Shown: one piece after another, positions 21,303-32,484 of the stretch
How the letters are laid out: every line of letters begins with the position of its first letter
Numbering within the stretch: the stretch's first letter is position 1
DNA from: Symsagittifera roscoffensis
Lineage: Eukaryota; Xenacoelomorpha; Acoela; Convolutidae
Length of the DNA: 64,000 nucleotides
Direction: 5' to 3'
Assembly (NCBI RefSeq): GCF_963678635.1
Contig: NC_087066.1
Span: forward strand, 24,049,609 to 24,113,608
Made by a program: the position numbers and the translations under genes
The notes under the pieces: generated by a model
Told to the model about the DNA's origin: nothing
Databases searched by the model: none
The model's input: only the letters and a program-made list of their open reading frames with translations

Positions 21303-22169
21303 CTACACACATTCGAAACTTTTTTTGATGCTTTAAGATGCAAAAAGTTAAAGAGGAGTACCACTTGTGATACAACAAAGAAAACATACCGTTCTTAGTC
21401 AAAAAGAGATCCAAACAAATTTGAAGTGTTAAATTAGTGATAAACCAGTAACTTTTAAGCCTTATAATTAAGCAATCAAAACTTCTGGGTAGACGACCGC
21501 TCAGCTTAATACCAAAATCATAATTAATTTGATCTAAAAAGAAGTTTTGAAACTTGAAATTTTTGCGATTCCCCACCACCAAAGGACAACCGCATGAAAG
21601 AATAATTTTCGCACTTCAGGGACGTTAAACGATATAAAATCAACCAAAAACAAGCCGGATAAACTTTCTAAGCAAAAGTACTTTTATAATGTAACTATAC
21701 ATTGGCATAAGAGGTAAATAACAAACTACAGAATCAAACCAAAAAGATTTCAAAAATTTTACTATAGCAATATTTGCCTAAATCAGGAAAAAATGAAGTT
21801 ATTGAAACTCAGCCGATAAAAAATTGCAAGAAAACGACAGTTCATTAAGTAAATAACATCTGTTTGTCGAACTGTTTACGGCAAAATTGTCTACCGGGAA
21901 AAAGACTATAACCCGATTACATTAACTTTGCTGGTTGCAAGAAAAAAATACTAGTAAGGTGGGCTTTAATGTTTTTGTTTGATGGCTGACGGGGCAATAA
22001 CTGATTGGAGCCAATTTAGAAGTTCTAACCGAGTTTCATGCTACGCTACGCGTTTGCACTAAATCAGCCAACACATAATTATAACACCCCTCTTGGAAAC
22101 TGAGACTGTCTTATCGTTATAAATATTTGGCCTCTCATTCTTGGTTTGGAATTATTGTTTCGCACTTTT

Positions 22170-22665
22170 TGTTCCGACTATTTTTGAAGAAAATGACGGA
22201 ATATTTATGCTCAGGGTGATTGTCTTCTCCAGACAACTTTCAGTTTTTCAACTAGCAATTTTTGACCTTCTTTTTAAAAATTGAATCGAATAATATTGTC
22301 GTCTTGAGCTCAAATAAAGAAAGAAATTTCACTTGTGATCATTTTAAGGTAAGTTATGGGGCTTTAAAGATTTCCAATTTGGCCAGCTTGTGACAATTAA
22401 CGCGCGGTATATTTTGTGCTATTAACGCGTAAACGGAGATTTCATCCGTCATAGAAATAGCTCCCATTGAATTGAGGAGACTTTGAGGTCTTTTTAATAC
22501 CGCATTAGTTTAGTTCTTAAAATAGCGCGTGAGGGAATGATTTTCAAAAAAGCGTCAAAAATTTTGTTGACAATTGAGCAATTAATTTATTTTAAACTAC
22601 ACTAAAGAAATTATAATGCAGTCAGAACCTTCAAGGTTTCGCCTAAAAACGAGCAGCATTTTTGT
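22170..22665 (+). mobile_element. Family H, diverged full-length copy
   Basis: Starts TGTTCCGACTATTTTTGAAG, contains GACAATTAACGCGCGGTATA and ATTAACGCGTAAACGGAG, and ends GCAGTCAGAACCTTCAAGG then CGAGCAGC. Confidence 0.65.
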
Positions 22666-23038
22666 TCTTTTATGTCAGCCAGATTTGAATTTCTGCAGAT
22701 TACCTTCAGATGGTCTTTAAAAAAACTTTCAGCAATTAGAAAAAAAAATTGGAAATTGAAGGTGAAAGAGGAACAGATGCCCAAAGCCCCTCCTTTCGCA
22801 CGATGCTGTTTTCACGGGTTTTGAATTGTTCCGTTGAGTACCTGAATTAAAGACAGTTACTACGACAAAAAGTTACGATTAGAACCACGTAGTCTGTTCA
22901 TTTTTGTGTATTATTTTTCGCAGCAATCAGAATAAGTTTTTGGTTTCTGATTGTAATCAGCAGATAAAAGATTATGATGAGCTTTTCAACAAAAAATTGT
23001 TTCGGTTTTTCGAACATTTCAGACAGCAAAAAAAATAA

Positions 23039-23515
23039 CAACACTACTCATATCAGGGCAAAGCATGAACGGTTCAATTGCATTTAAATTTCTATAGAGC
23101 AATTTAACAAAAAGATCTTAAAATTTTCAAAGAAAATGAAAAAAAAAATTAAGTTCAAAATAATATATTTTGCATTTAACAAAATATTGAAATGACCAAA
23201 GAGCATGCCTCAACGATTTCTAAGATGGATTAAATTTTTGCTTACGCCTTTTTGAATTATATCACGCTTTAATTGTTCCAAATTGGTCAAGTTGAAAATA
23301 TTGAAACCCCCATAACCTTACGAAAGATGATCACAGGTGAAAAAAAAACAAGTGAAATGTGTTTTTAAATTTGAGCTCAGGACAAAAATACTTTTCGAAT
23401 GATTAAAAAAGTTCTGTCAAAAATTGCTGGTTAGGAAGACGAAAATTGTCTGGTGAAAAAACACCAACTCAAGCACAAATATTCTGGCATTTTTTTTTCG
23501 AAAATTGTCGGAACA
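23039..23515 (-). mobile_element. Family H, diverged copy
   Basis: Minus orientation. Low end ACTACTCATATCAGGGC; high end TGTCGGAACA. The conserved middle and the CACAAATATTC segment are present. Confidence 0.6.
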
Positions 23516-23668
23516 AAACTCTCAGCATTTTACGAATTTTGAATTATACAGTGCTGATTTAAATTAACCAGACAAAACGCGTTAAACTTGAAATTTAAAA
23601 CGCATTTTTCTCAAATTGGGTTGAGTTTAGGCAAAAACTTATGAAGAAAAAACTTGCTTCGAATTTTA

Positions 23669-24840
23669 ACGAAAAGGCACCTTTCGAGAGTTTTATTTCA
23701 ACATTTTTATTTCAACAATTTTTTCACTAGAATCCGCCAAATTTGTCTTAAACTGGTAAAATACAAAAATGCCCGTGGACAAATAAAAAAAACACACTGA
23801 TTTCAATTTGGTTTTTGATTTACAAACAATTTTGTGGGTTCCAAAAACAATGCTGGCGCGCGCTGAAATCTTTTTGAAAGTTACAGTGCTGATTTAAATT
23901 AACCAAACAAAACGCGTTAAACTTGAAATTTAAAACGCATTTTTCTCAAATTGGGTTGAGTTTAAGTGAAAACTTATGAAGACAAAATTTGCTTAGAATT
24001 TTAATTGCGCAGAATTAATATGGTGTAATTTGTTTTGCAAAATTCGGGTCCGAAATTTTACCCCAAAAATGGGTCATTTTCGCTTGTCTTAGTTAATCCA
24101 AAATTACGCCAAAACTACCCAGTCGATCACAGACATAATTATATCAAAATGAGCCCATTACGTAGACCAACAAACTTTAAGAAGGGTATCATCTCCAAAA
24201 TATTGTATGAGTTAATTTACTTTTGTTTGATAGACAAAAAAGGTCATTTTTACTAAATAAAATACCAACTTTTTATTTAAAAACAAATTTTTAAACAATT
24301 GGCAATATTTTTGGAGAAAATACCTTTCTTAAAGTTTGTTGGGCTACGTAAGGGGCTCACTTTGATATAATTATGTTTGTGATCGACTGGGTATTTTCGG
24401 CGTAATTTTTGATTAACTAAGAAAAGCCAAAATGACCCATTTTTGTGGTAAAATTTCGGTCCCGAATTTCGCAAAACAAATTACACCATATTAATTCTGC
24501 GCAATTAAAATTAGAAGCAAATTTTGTCTTCATAAGTTTTCACTTAAACTCAACCCAATTTGAGAAAAATGCGTTTTAAATTTCAAGTTTAACGCGTTTT
24601 GTTTGGTTGATTTAAATCAGCACTGTACCTTTCAAAAAGATTTCAGCGCGCTCCAGCATTGTTTTTGGAACCCACAAAATTGTTTGTAAATCAAAAACCA
24701 AATTGGAATTAGTGTGTTTTTTTTATTTGTCCACGGGCATTTTCGTATTTTACCAGTTTAAGACAAATTTGGCGGATTCTAGTGAAAAAATTGTTGAAAT
24801 AAGAATGTTGAAATAAAACTCTCGAAAGGTGCCTTTTCGT
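23669..24840. mobile_element. Fold-back element, 1.17 kb, long inverted arms
   Basis: Arms 23669-24205 and 24303-24840 are near-perfect reverse complements around a spacer of about 97 bp. Ends are ACGAAAAGGCACCTTTCGAG and its complement. A 120-bp piece of the arm (CAGTGCTGATTTAAATTAAC onward, 23885-24004) also stands as a direct copy just outside the left end (23549-23668). Open frames in the two arms are mirror images of each other and not genes. Target duplication not evident. Confidence 0.75.
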
Positions 24841-25330
24841 ATGACGGAGGAACTCAATGACGGAATTTTTGAACCAATGACAATCGCAGAAAACAAGATT
24901 TTTATTGCTGAATGCTTTATGCAGAAAACCAAAAGCAAAATTGACAAAATTCTACAAAAAATCTCTCCCAGTGGTTTAGTGGTGGGTGCGCTTGAGTATT
25001 CAGAGTTGAGTGTTCAAAAATTGCAATTAAAGTGTTTTCATCAACAAATCGTGTCTCGTGGTTTTTGTCAAACTGGCAATGCCTATCAACCAGAGATTTT
25101 TTTTTCTGCTGCTTTATTTTTCTGCTGCTTTTATATATGGCCATTATCGTTTAGACTGTTCTAAGCTGAGATACTTCTTGAATACTCAATTGAATAATCA
25201 ATTCTGATTAGTTTTCTATCATTCGACGGTTCCATCATGAACCCGCCAGGTCATGTGGAATTCTGCCAGCTGCGGTATTAAGCAGAATAAGGCTTTTTTA
25301 GCCAAAAACAATAAGAGCAGCAAAGACAGC

Positions 25331-25767
25331 TGTTAATTGTAAACAATTAAGGTCACCTTTCTCTCAACTTGACTTTTGACATTACAGCCAAGCTGACTCA
25401 CTCGTTTCTCTCAACTTTTCAAAAACAGCATGACTTACAAGGAAATGACAAACTTTCAGGTAAAACAATGTTTCAATTTATACGAAAACTCGGGATTAAT
25501 ATCAACTTTTCTGAATAACCCCCTTATTAACAGTTCCCCTTTTCTAACGTTCGCCTTTTAGTATTCCCCGTACCATGTAATATAATATCCCTATTTATGA
25601 TGTTATATTTACCTTAGTTTTATCCCTGATTTACTATTGTATTATTTTTCATGTACTTACTCAACTGATGCCCAACTGCATGGAACTCCTTTGACTCAAC
25701 CCTTAAAACTACCCTTACTAACAATTGGTGTACTACTCTCCTCAGGTAATTTAGCCAATTTTCTATA
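25331..25767 (+). repeat. 5' LTR of BEL/Pao element
   Basis: Starts TGTTAATTGTAAACAATTAA and ends CAATTTTCTATA. The start TGTTAATTGT/AAACAATTAA is itself a short palindrome. The end does not follow the TG...CA rule but is fixed by the flanking 5-bp duplication and by comparison with the other LTR. Confidence 0.9.
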
Positions 25768-25768
25768 T

Positions 25769-25783
25769 TGGCGCCCCGAAAAA
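25769..25783 (+). other. Primer-binding site
   Basis: TGGCGCCCCGAAAAA begins one base after the 5' LTR. TGGCGCC-type starts are complementary to the CCA-bearing 3' end of a tRNA; which tRNA is not determined. Confidence 0.65.
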
Positions 25784-26115
25784 GTTTTGATTAGCTCGTT
25801 ACACTGTGTTTTTTATTCCCCCACAACCAAAAATTTATGGTTAGTTACTGTTTTTCCTCCCCAGTTTTTACGTCTGCGGTTTATATTATCTTGTTATAAT
25901 ACTTCCCCATTACAATATTATTTCATTTATTTACAGTTAATCGCAGTTTATTTGATTTACATTTTAAAAAAAAAAAAGATCAATTATTGCTCTTGATTTC
26001 TAACCCATGTAAACTTTAAACGTTTCAATTGTTCATAGCTTCATTTACTTTGAATAATGTATTAAGTTATATTCATCAATTTTCCCCTTTCAATTCGTTT
26101 TTTGTTGCTTTGCTA

Positions 26116-27240
26116 TTCCGAGTCTTTTGTGACTCATTTATGAAAAAACTTCAGTTTTCCCAACTCATTTTTCATTCCGTTCAGAGTCTTTATTGCCTTT
26201 TGCGTTCCTTTCCGAGTCTTTTCTGACTCAATGTTTCATTCCTTTCCGAGTCTTTCTCGACCCATTTGTTGTTCGTTTCCGAGTCTTTCCCTACTCATTC
26301 ATTCATTCCTTCCGAGTCTTATCTGACGCCTCGTATATTCCTTCCGAGCCTTTCTTGGCCCTTTGCTTCCTTCATTGCTTCCTTCCTTCAAGTGTTTTCT
26401 GACCTTTTTGCTTTCTTATTGCCCGACTCCTTGGTTACCTGATTCGAGTTCTTTTTGGACTCTCAATTTTCGTCATTGTTCTTCGACATGACATTTGTTT
26501 GAGCTTTATCTGAGCTCACTTATTCCGCTTGCTTCGAGCCTCACTGGGTTCGTGGCTACATTCGAGCTTCGTCTTAGCTCACCTTATTTTCTGCTTTGAG
26601 CCTCTCGGTTCTTGGCTACTTCCTGTCGAGCTTTACCTGAGCTCATTTCCTCTGCTGCTTCGAGCCTCACTGGGTTCGTGGCTACATTCGAGCTTCGTCT
26701 TAGCTCACCTTATTTTCTCCTTTGAGCCTCTCGGTTCTTGGCTGCTTCCTGTCGAGCTTTACCTGAGCTCATTTCCTCTGCTGCTTCGAGCCTCACTGGG
26801 TTCGTGGCTACATTCCAGCTTCGTCTTAGCTCACCTTATTTTCTGCTTTGAGCCTCTCGGTTCTTGGCTGCTTCCTGTCGAGCTTTACCTGAGCTCATTT
26901 CCTCTGCTGCTTCGAGCCTCACTGGGTTCGTGGCTACATTCGAGCTTCGTCTTAGCTCACCTTATTTTCTGCTTTGAGCCTCTCGGTTCTTTGCTGCTTC
27001 CTGTCGAGCTTTACCTGAGCTCATTCCTCTGCTGCTTCGAGCCTCACTGGGTTCGTGGCTACATTCGAGCTTCGTCTTAGCTCACCTTATTTTCTGCTTT
27101 GAGCCTCTCGGTTCTTGGCTGCTTCCTGTCGAGCTTTACCTGAGCTCATTTCCTCTGCTGCTTCGAGCCTCACTGGGTTCGTGGCTACATTCGAGCTTCG
27201 TTTAGCTCATCAACTGCTTCGAACAACTCTAGTTCGTCTC
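26116..27240 (+). repeat. Array of short hairpins in the retrotransposon leader
   Basis: Perfect or near-perfect stems of 5-6 bp with 4-7-nt loops follow one another about every 20-40 nt. Examples: GAGTC/GACTC (26120-26135 and 26214-26229), GAGTTC/GGACTC (26446-26462), TGAGCT/AGCTCA (26500-26518), CGAGCC/GGTTCG (26535-26552), GAGCT/AGCTC (26564-26580), CGAAC/GTTCG (27220-27236). From 26535 the array is locked into a 126-bp tandem unit repeated at 26661, 26787, 26913, 27038 (125 bp after a 1-nt loss) and 27164, each unit holding four hairpins. Stem sequences differ while pairing is kept. Confidence 0.85.
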
Positions 27241-27267
27241 ATTCGCTACGCTACAGCGATAAAGGCA

Positions 27268-27471
27268 AGTTGTCCTCTGGGAGGTCAACTGGTATAAGTG
27301 CAAATTTTATTGCACAGGGATAAATCTACGGTATTAGGACAGGTAGGTAAACAGGTACATCAACTTTAGTTGTCCTCTGGGAGGTCAGCAATCACAATTC
27401 GGTCGTCTGCTAAATAGCGACAGGTAGGTAGGTAAATACGTCATCCTCAGTTGTCCTCTGGGAGGTCAACA
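27268..27471 (+). repeat. Three copies of a longer leader hairpin
   Basis: AGTTGTCCTC and GAGGTCAACT separated by TGG occur at 27268-27290, at 27368-27390 (right arm ends GGTCAGCA) and at 27449-27471. Each can fold as a stem of nine pairs with one T-T mismatch and a 3-nt loop. Spacing is about 100 and 81 bp. Confidence 0.8.
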
Positions 27472-27790
27472 CTCATTGGTGCTAATCTTTGCACCCGGTT
27501 TTTTTTGCCGTTTATACTGGTAATTGGTAGGTAGGTAGGGTCGGTAGGCTGGTAGGACCAGGTAGGTTCTTGGACTAGCTTTAAAATCGCAGTTAATTGT
27601 TAATACCGAGGACACTTTGAACGACCGCTCAATTTTCCCTCGGAGGTAGGTACAAGTGGTAAGGTACAGTGGTAATTGGTTAAACTTTATCCATTATTTC
27701 GCTCCTTCTTACGAGCATCGGTGGTATTCGGTATAAGTTGGTAGGTTGGTAAAGGTAAATTCATATACTGGTATAAGTTAGTAGGTATTG
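27320..27790 (+). repeat. GGTA/GGTAGGT-rich tract before gag
   Basis: More than twenty GGTA words, many as GGTAGGTAGG, run from 27340 to the gag start. They contain many matches to a splice-donor core, but no splicing can be inferred from this alone. Confidence 0.6.
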
Positions 27791-27813
27791 GTTTACGTCT
27801 CCTGGTTCAAGGT

Positions 27814-29427
27814 ATGGCCCCATCCGGTAGAAATAAAACGACGCAAAACAATGACAGCGATCCTTCGGAACAAAATGGTACCCAAACGCAAGATACCAAT
27901 CAAAACGTTCAAGAGACTGGCGTTCGAAAACTGGTTTCGCTTCGACGTCATCACGAAATGGAGATCAATACTTTGATCGACATGCTCGAAAACAACATCT
28001 ACGAGGAAGAAGATGATCTTGAACTCATCAATGAAACGTTCACTGAATTGTCTCAATTCCAACAAAAACTTGATACCCTGAACGATCAAATGTTACAGGC
28101 TGGTTCTGAACACGATTTTGAAGAACATTCTCACTGGACAGTACAGTTGAAACAGAAAATCCGAGTATTTTCAATGAAAGTGAAAAAATATATGAAAAAA
28201 CAAGTATCAAATCCTGCTACTTCTACAATTCCAAATAACAGCGCTCAAGAAAATGCTACTTCAATTTTCCCACAGGAAACCGCAACCTCCATGCCGACTG
28301 CAAACATAATGGATATACCAAACAACAACCTTATAACCATGAGCAACAATACTCAAGGCAATGCAAGAACAGCTGCCGCTGACGACAACCTTTCGGCGCC
28401 ATTTCAAGGCGATCAATCATTTTCAAATCCATTTGCTAGTGATGTTCCTAACCACAGCTCACAACAAGCTAGTGCTGCAAACCCTCCTAACAACAACAAT
28501 CGAGCTTTGGCAACTAATTCAAGCGACACTTCTACTACATTCAGTCGATCAGTGCCAAAACTGAAGCCTACAATTTTCAATGGCAATCCCAACTATTGGT
28601 TGCACTGGTATGGTGTATTCGTATCATCGATTCATAATTCTAATATGTCTCCAACTGAAAAGATGATCCATCTTCAATCATTGGTAACTGGCCCAGCTAA
28701 ACTAATGATAGCTGGTTATGGTGCAAACGGCGACACATACGAACTAGCACTACAACGTCTTCGTGAAAACTTTGGCAATACCAATAGAATTGTCAACTCT
28801 TTTTTGCAACGTCTTGCAAATTTCAAACCTCCAAATCTGGCTCAACCAGAATCATACATGCAGTTTTCTGCTTTTCTCCTAACTTTAGTGGACACTTTTG
28901 AGCAACTTGGTTTTGTTCACGATATTTGTTCTACAACAAACTTGAACACTGCTCTGGCAAAGCTTCCCGACCATGTGAGATTAGAATGGAATCGCTTCGT
29001 CATCGACAAAGACTACGATCAACCCTCCTTGAGACATCTAGCACAATGGTTTCAACGGTACGCACAGGCGTGTCGCGACATGCCTCCGACAGGTTTCCGA
29101 AACCAAAACAATAACAATTTTAACAATTCTTCTGGAAACGCTAAACACCCTAGTGGTTCCCGTTTCAATGGTTTTACTACAAATGGTGTAGGAAATCAAA
29201 ATCAGCGCTTTAACCATCAGGGAGATCAACAAAACTCTCGTGCTCAGAATAATGTAAACTCGAATGCTTGTCCTAGTGGAGACACCTGTGGACCTCTCTA
29301 CAAATGCGAGCACTTCAAAGCTTTAGACCCTAAGCAACGAAAAGAGCATGCCCGAAAAATGCACTTATGCTTTAACTGTCTAGGGAATCATAGGTTTACT
29401 GACTGCAATTCGAAATCGCTCTGTTGA
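27814..29427 (+). CDS. gag: BEL/Pao Gag
   Basis: A 537-residue structural protein that would assemble the cytoplasmic particle packaging retrotransposon RNA. The first ATG after the leader is used (MAPSGRNKTTQ). Residues 1-110 are charged and probably helical; 110-245 are low-complexity Asn/Ser/Thr/Gln; about 249-400 is the DUF1759-type core (LKPTIFNGNPNYWLHWYGVF, EKMIHLQSLVTGPAKLMI). An Asn/Gly-rich linker leads to a zinc-knuckle region (CFNCLGNHRFTDC, about 515-530). The reading stops at a TGA inside the second knuckle; in-frame sequence continues with the expected Cys and His-His residues (TDNCGKKHHTLLH), so the domain spans the stop. Either readthrough or a point mutation explains it. Confidence 0.88.
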   Translation: MAPSGRNKTTQNNDSDPSEQNGTQTQDTNQNVQETGVRKLVSLRRHHEMEINTLIDMLENNIYEEEDDLELINETFTELSQFQQKLDTLNDQMLQAGSEHDFEEHSHWTVQLKQKIRVFSMKVKKYMKKQVSNPATSTIPNNSAQENATSIFPQETATSMPTANIMDIPNNNLITMSNNTQGNARTAAADDNLSAPFQGDQSFSNPFASDVPNHSSQQASAANPPNNNNRALATNSSDTSTTFSRSVPKLKPTIFNGNPNYWLHWYGVFVSSIHNSNMSPTEKMIHLQSLVTGPAKLMIAGYGANGDTYELALQRLRENFGNTNRIVNSFLQRLANFKPPNLAQPESYMQFSAFLLTLVDTFEQLGFVHDICSTTNLNTALAKLPDHVRLEWNRFVIDKDYDQPSLRHLAQWFQRYAQACRDMPPTGFRNQNNNNFNNSSGNAKHPSGSRFNGFTTNGVGNQNQRFNHQGDQQNSRAQNNVNSNACPSGDTCGPLYKCEHFKALDPKQRKEHARKMHLCFNCLGNHRFTDCNSKSLC

Positions 29428-32400
29428 ACCGATAATTGTGGTAAAAAACACCACACTCTACTCCACGATCCTTCTGATACTTATGGAAAAAACCCTAGTA
29501 AAGCTGCAGTGAATCGCGCAATAGCTTGTCAGAGATCAGGTCAATCAGCTTTTGTACCAATCGAATTATCAAATGGTGATAAAACACTTTGTACCTACGC
29601 TTTCTTAGATAGTGGTAGCTGCGTAACTCTACTACTGGACTCAGTGGCAACTCAACTAGGCTTGGACGTCAACAAGAAGCACTCACTTCCCATATCTGGA
29701 TATCATGAGACCAAGTCAGTTCAAGTTACATCTGTGGATGTACAAATTAGACCATACAAAAGCACATCGACTCCAATGACGCTCGATGACGTACTCACGG
29801 TAGATGAAAATAATTTGGCCCCAGTTGATATTTTTCAACTAAACGCAATGTGCAACAATTTTCCACATTTAAAGCATGTTAAATACCCGGACTTAAACGA
29901 CAATAGCATATCGCTAGTCATCGGAAACAACAATCCAGAATATCATGAGATCAAAAATACCGTTTATGGTCCCAAGAATGTTCCCTGGGCTATCGAAACC
30001 CTTTTGGGATGGACATGCACAGGTCGGAACAAAACGCAATATAATTCCGTTCCATCTGTTCCGGTGAACTTCACACAAGTTCATTCACACAATAACTTAG
30101 ATGAAAAATTATACCAGAAAGTTCTCAACTGGATGAAAATAGAAAACACAGGCATCGCTTCTTCAAAACGCTCGCACTCCAAATCGGATAAAAGAGCAAT
30201 CGATATTCTCGAAAACTCTTGTACTTTAGTAGATGGTCACTATCAAATTGACCTTCTTTGGAAAGAGGATACTGATCTTCCAAATAACCGTTGGCTAGCT
30301 GAAAAGCAACTCAACAGCCTCGAATTTCGCCTTAAAAATAAACCTGATTTAAGGGAGAAATACCGCGCAACAGTCATCACTGACTTAGAAAAAGGCTTTG
30401 TCACCAAAATAGATGCAAAACATGACACTGCAATCAAATCTTGGTATTTGCCGCATCATCCAGTGACAAATGTCAACAAACCAGACAAAGTTAGACGAGT
30501 CTCAAATGCTTCCAGCATTTTTCAGGGTAAATCCCTCAACTCGAGTTTGCTCAAAGGGCCCGATCTTTTGTGCAACTTAACAGGTCTCATAATTCGCTTT
30601 CGACAAAATAAAATAGCAATATCTGCTGACATAGATGCTATGTTTATGCAAGTGCTAATCAGCCCAAAGGATAGACCTTTTCTAAGATACCTTTGGAAAA
30701 AAAATGGTAAATTAGAAACTCACGAATATACACGACACATTTTCGGTGCCACAGACTCACCATGCGTGGCTTGCTACGCAGTACGACGATGTGCATCAGA
30801 CAGTAAAAACGACTTTCCTCTGGCTTCTGAAATCATTCAACGGAATATCTACATGGATGATTTGTATGTCACTTCGTCAACGGTAGAAGAAGCCCTCCAA
30901 CAAATGACACAACTACGAGGATCTTTATCTCGAGGTGGGTTCAACTTGAATAAGTGGAACTCAAACAGTAAACCATTCCTGGATTCAATTGATCCAAATA
31001 TTTTAGTCAGCCCTAATGATCCAACGCCTAAACATCAACGAGTTCTCGGTGTTCACTGGAATACCAACACTGACTGCTACTTCATCGATAACAAAAAGTT
31101 TGTAAAAATTCTACGTATTGGCATTGCTACGCAACGGAAACTCCTGAAGTATACCGCTTCTTTATTTGACCCACTCGGAATAGTGGCTCCATTGACAATT
31201 CGGATTCGAAAAGTTCTCCAATCTGTTTGGTCACAAGGTGTTAAGTGGGATACTCCATTAGACACGGATAAACTTCCCGATTTCAAACTTTGGGTAGACG
31301 AAATGGAAAATTTCGAAACTGTTTCATTCCAAAGGAACTTCTTTGATAAAGAAAACCCTGCTTCAATCCAGCTTCACACGTTTTGTGATGCATCAGAATT
31401 CGCTCTCGCTGCTGTTTGCTACCTAAGAATAGTCTACAGCGACGGCTCCACATCTTTGAAGTTTATAATAGGAAAGACAAGAGTCGCTCCTATGAAACGT
31501 GTTACAATTCCCAATCTCGAGTTGCAAGCTGCAGTATATGCTGCCCAACTATCGCTCTTTGTTTCAGAGGAAATTGACCTCAAAGTTGAAAAAACTTATT
31601 TCTGGTCTGACAGTACTACTGTTTTGTATTGGCTGCGAACACCTGAAATACGACACAAAATTTTCGTCGCTAATCGGCTTCAGAAAATTTTAGACGTTTC
31701 TAAACCTGAACAGTGGTTTCACGTTCCAACTCTGCTAAATCCTGCTGACGACGGTACCAGAGGATACATTGCTTTAGAAATGACCTCAAGCTGTCGGTGG
31801 CTACTAGGACCGGAATTCCTGTTGAACGATTCTTCTCAATGGCCTTCACAGGAAAACATTCGGCTTGAGAACATTCCTGTATTCGTTACTTCATTAGAGG
31901 CTAAATTTGAGCCTATATTTGACATCAAACGCTTCAGCAACTGGAAAAGACTAATACGGACAGTTGCATACTGCTTCTTATTCGCAGAAAATCTCAAACG
32001 GAAGATCAACAAACAGTCGAAGGTCGATCTTCAACTCTTGCATCTAACGAAATCGCACTTTCTCATAATTAAAACTGCCCAAAGGACAGATTTTGTCTCT
32101 GAAGTTTCAGACATCAAAAAAGAAAAACCAATTGAAGGCAAAAGTAGACTTCGAACATTAGCACCGTTTGTGGACAACTTCGGTATCCTGCGTTCTCGTG
32201 GACGTCTCACGCGTGCCCCTATTATGCTATCAGCTAGATATCCAATCATTCTCGCTGGTGAAAACCCCAATGTTCGCCTGCTGTTAGCTAACATCCATGT
32301 TCTACATTCCCACTGCGGAAAGGAACAAGCAATTGCCATAGCACAGGAAAACTACTGGATTCTTCGCTGCCGCGTCATGCTGAAAAGTATCATACACAGT

Positions 32401-32484
32401 TGTATACCCTGCAGAAGAATGCAACAACAAGTCGACTACCCTCAGATGTCAGATCTTCCAATTGATCGTCTGCCATCAAAAAAA
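29428..32484 (+). CDS. pol: BEL/Pao Pol: protease, RT, RNase H, integrase N-domain
   Basis: Same frame as gag after the TGA. It has no convincing ATG of its own near the start, so it is expected as a Gag-Pol fusion. Domains in order: aspartic protease (LDSGS at 29605-29619); reverse transcriptase from about 30440 with RRVSNASS, ADIDAMFMQV and the catalytic YMDD at 30850-30861; RNase H (FCDASEFALAA near 31384, LELQAA, WSDSTTVLYWL near 31605); integrase zinc-binding domain (HVLHSHC to CIPC, 32298-32412). All visible catalytic motifs are intact. The frame is lost in the A7 run at 32478-32484, where one base too many is present relative to the downstream frame. Confidence 0.88.

Noticed and set aside
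24035-24474. Two similar small proteins on opposite strands (NSGPKFY...YIK)
   Set aside because: They are mirror readings of the two arms of the fold-back element.
26529-27080. Open frame encoding a four-fold repeat of a 42-residue Leu-rich peptide
   Set aside because: It is a by-product of the 126-bp tandem unit (divisible by 3) in the retrotransposon leader. A 1-nt loss in a later unit breaks it, and the nucleotide hairpins, not the peptide, are what is kept outside the amplified part.
26116-27240. CRISPR-like array
   Set aside because: Units are contiguous tandem repeats within an LTR retrotransposon of an animal genome; there are no unique spacers and no cas genes.
29425-29427. TGA as a selenocysteine codon
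   Set aside because: The position is in a zinc knuckle of a retrotransposon Gag, where no selenocysteine is known; no SECIS-like structure was sought or seen.
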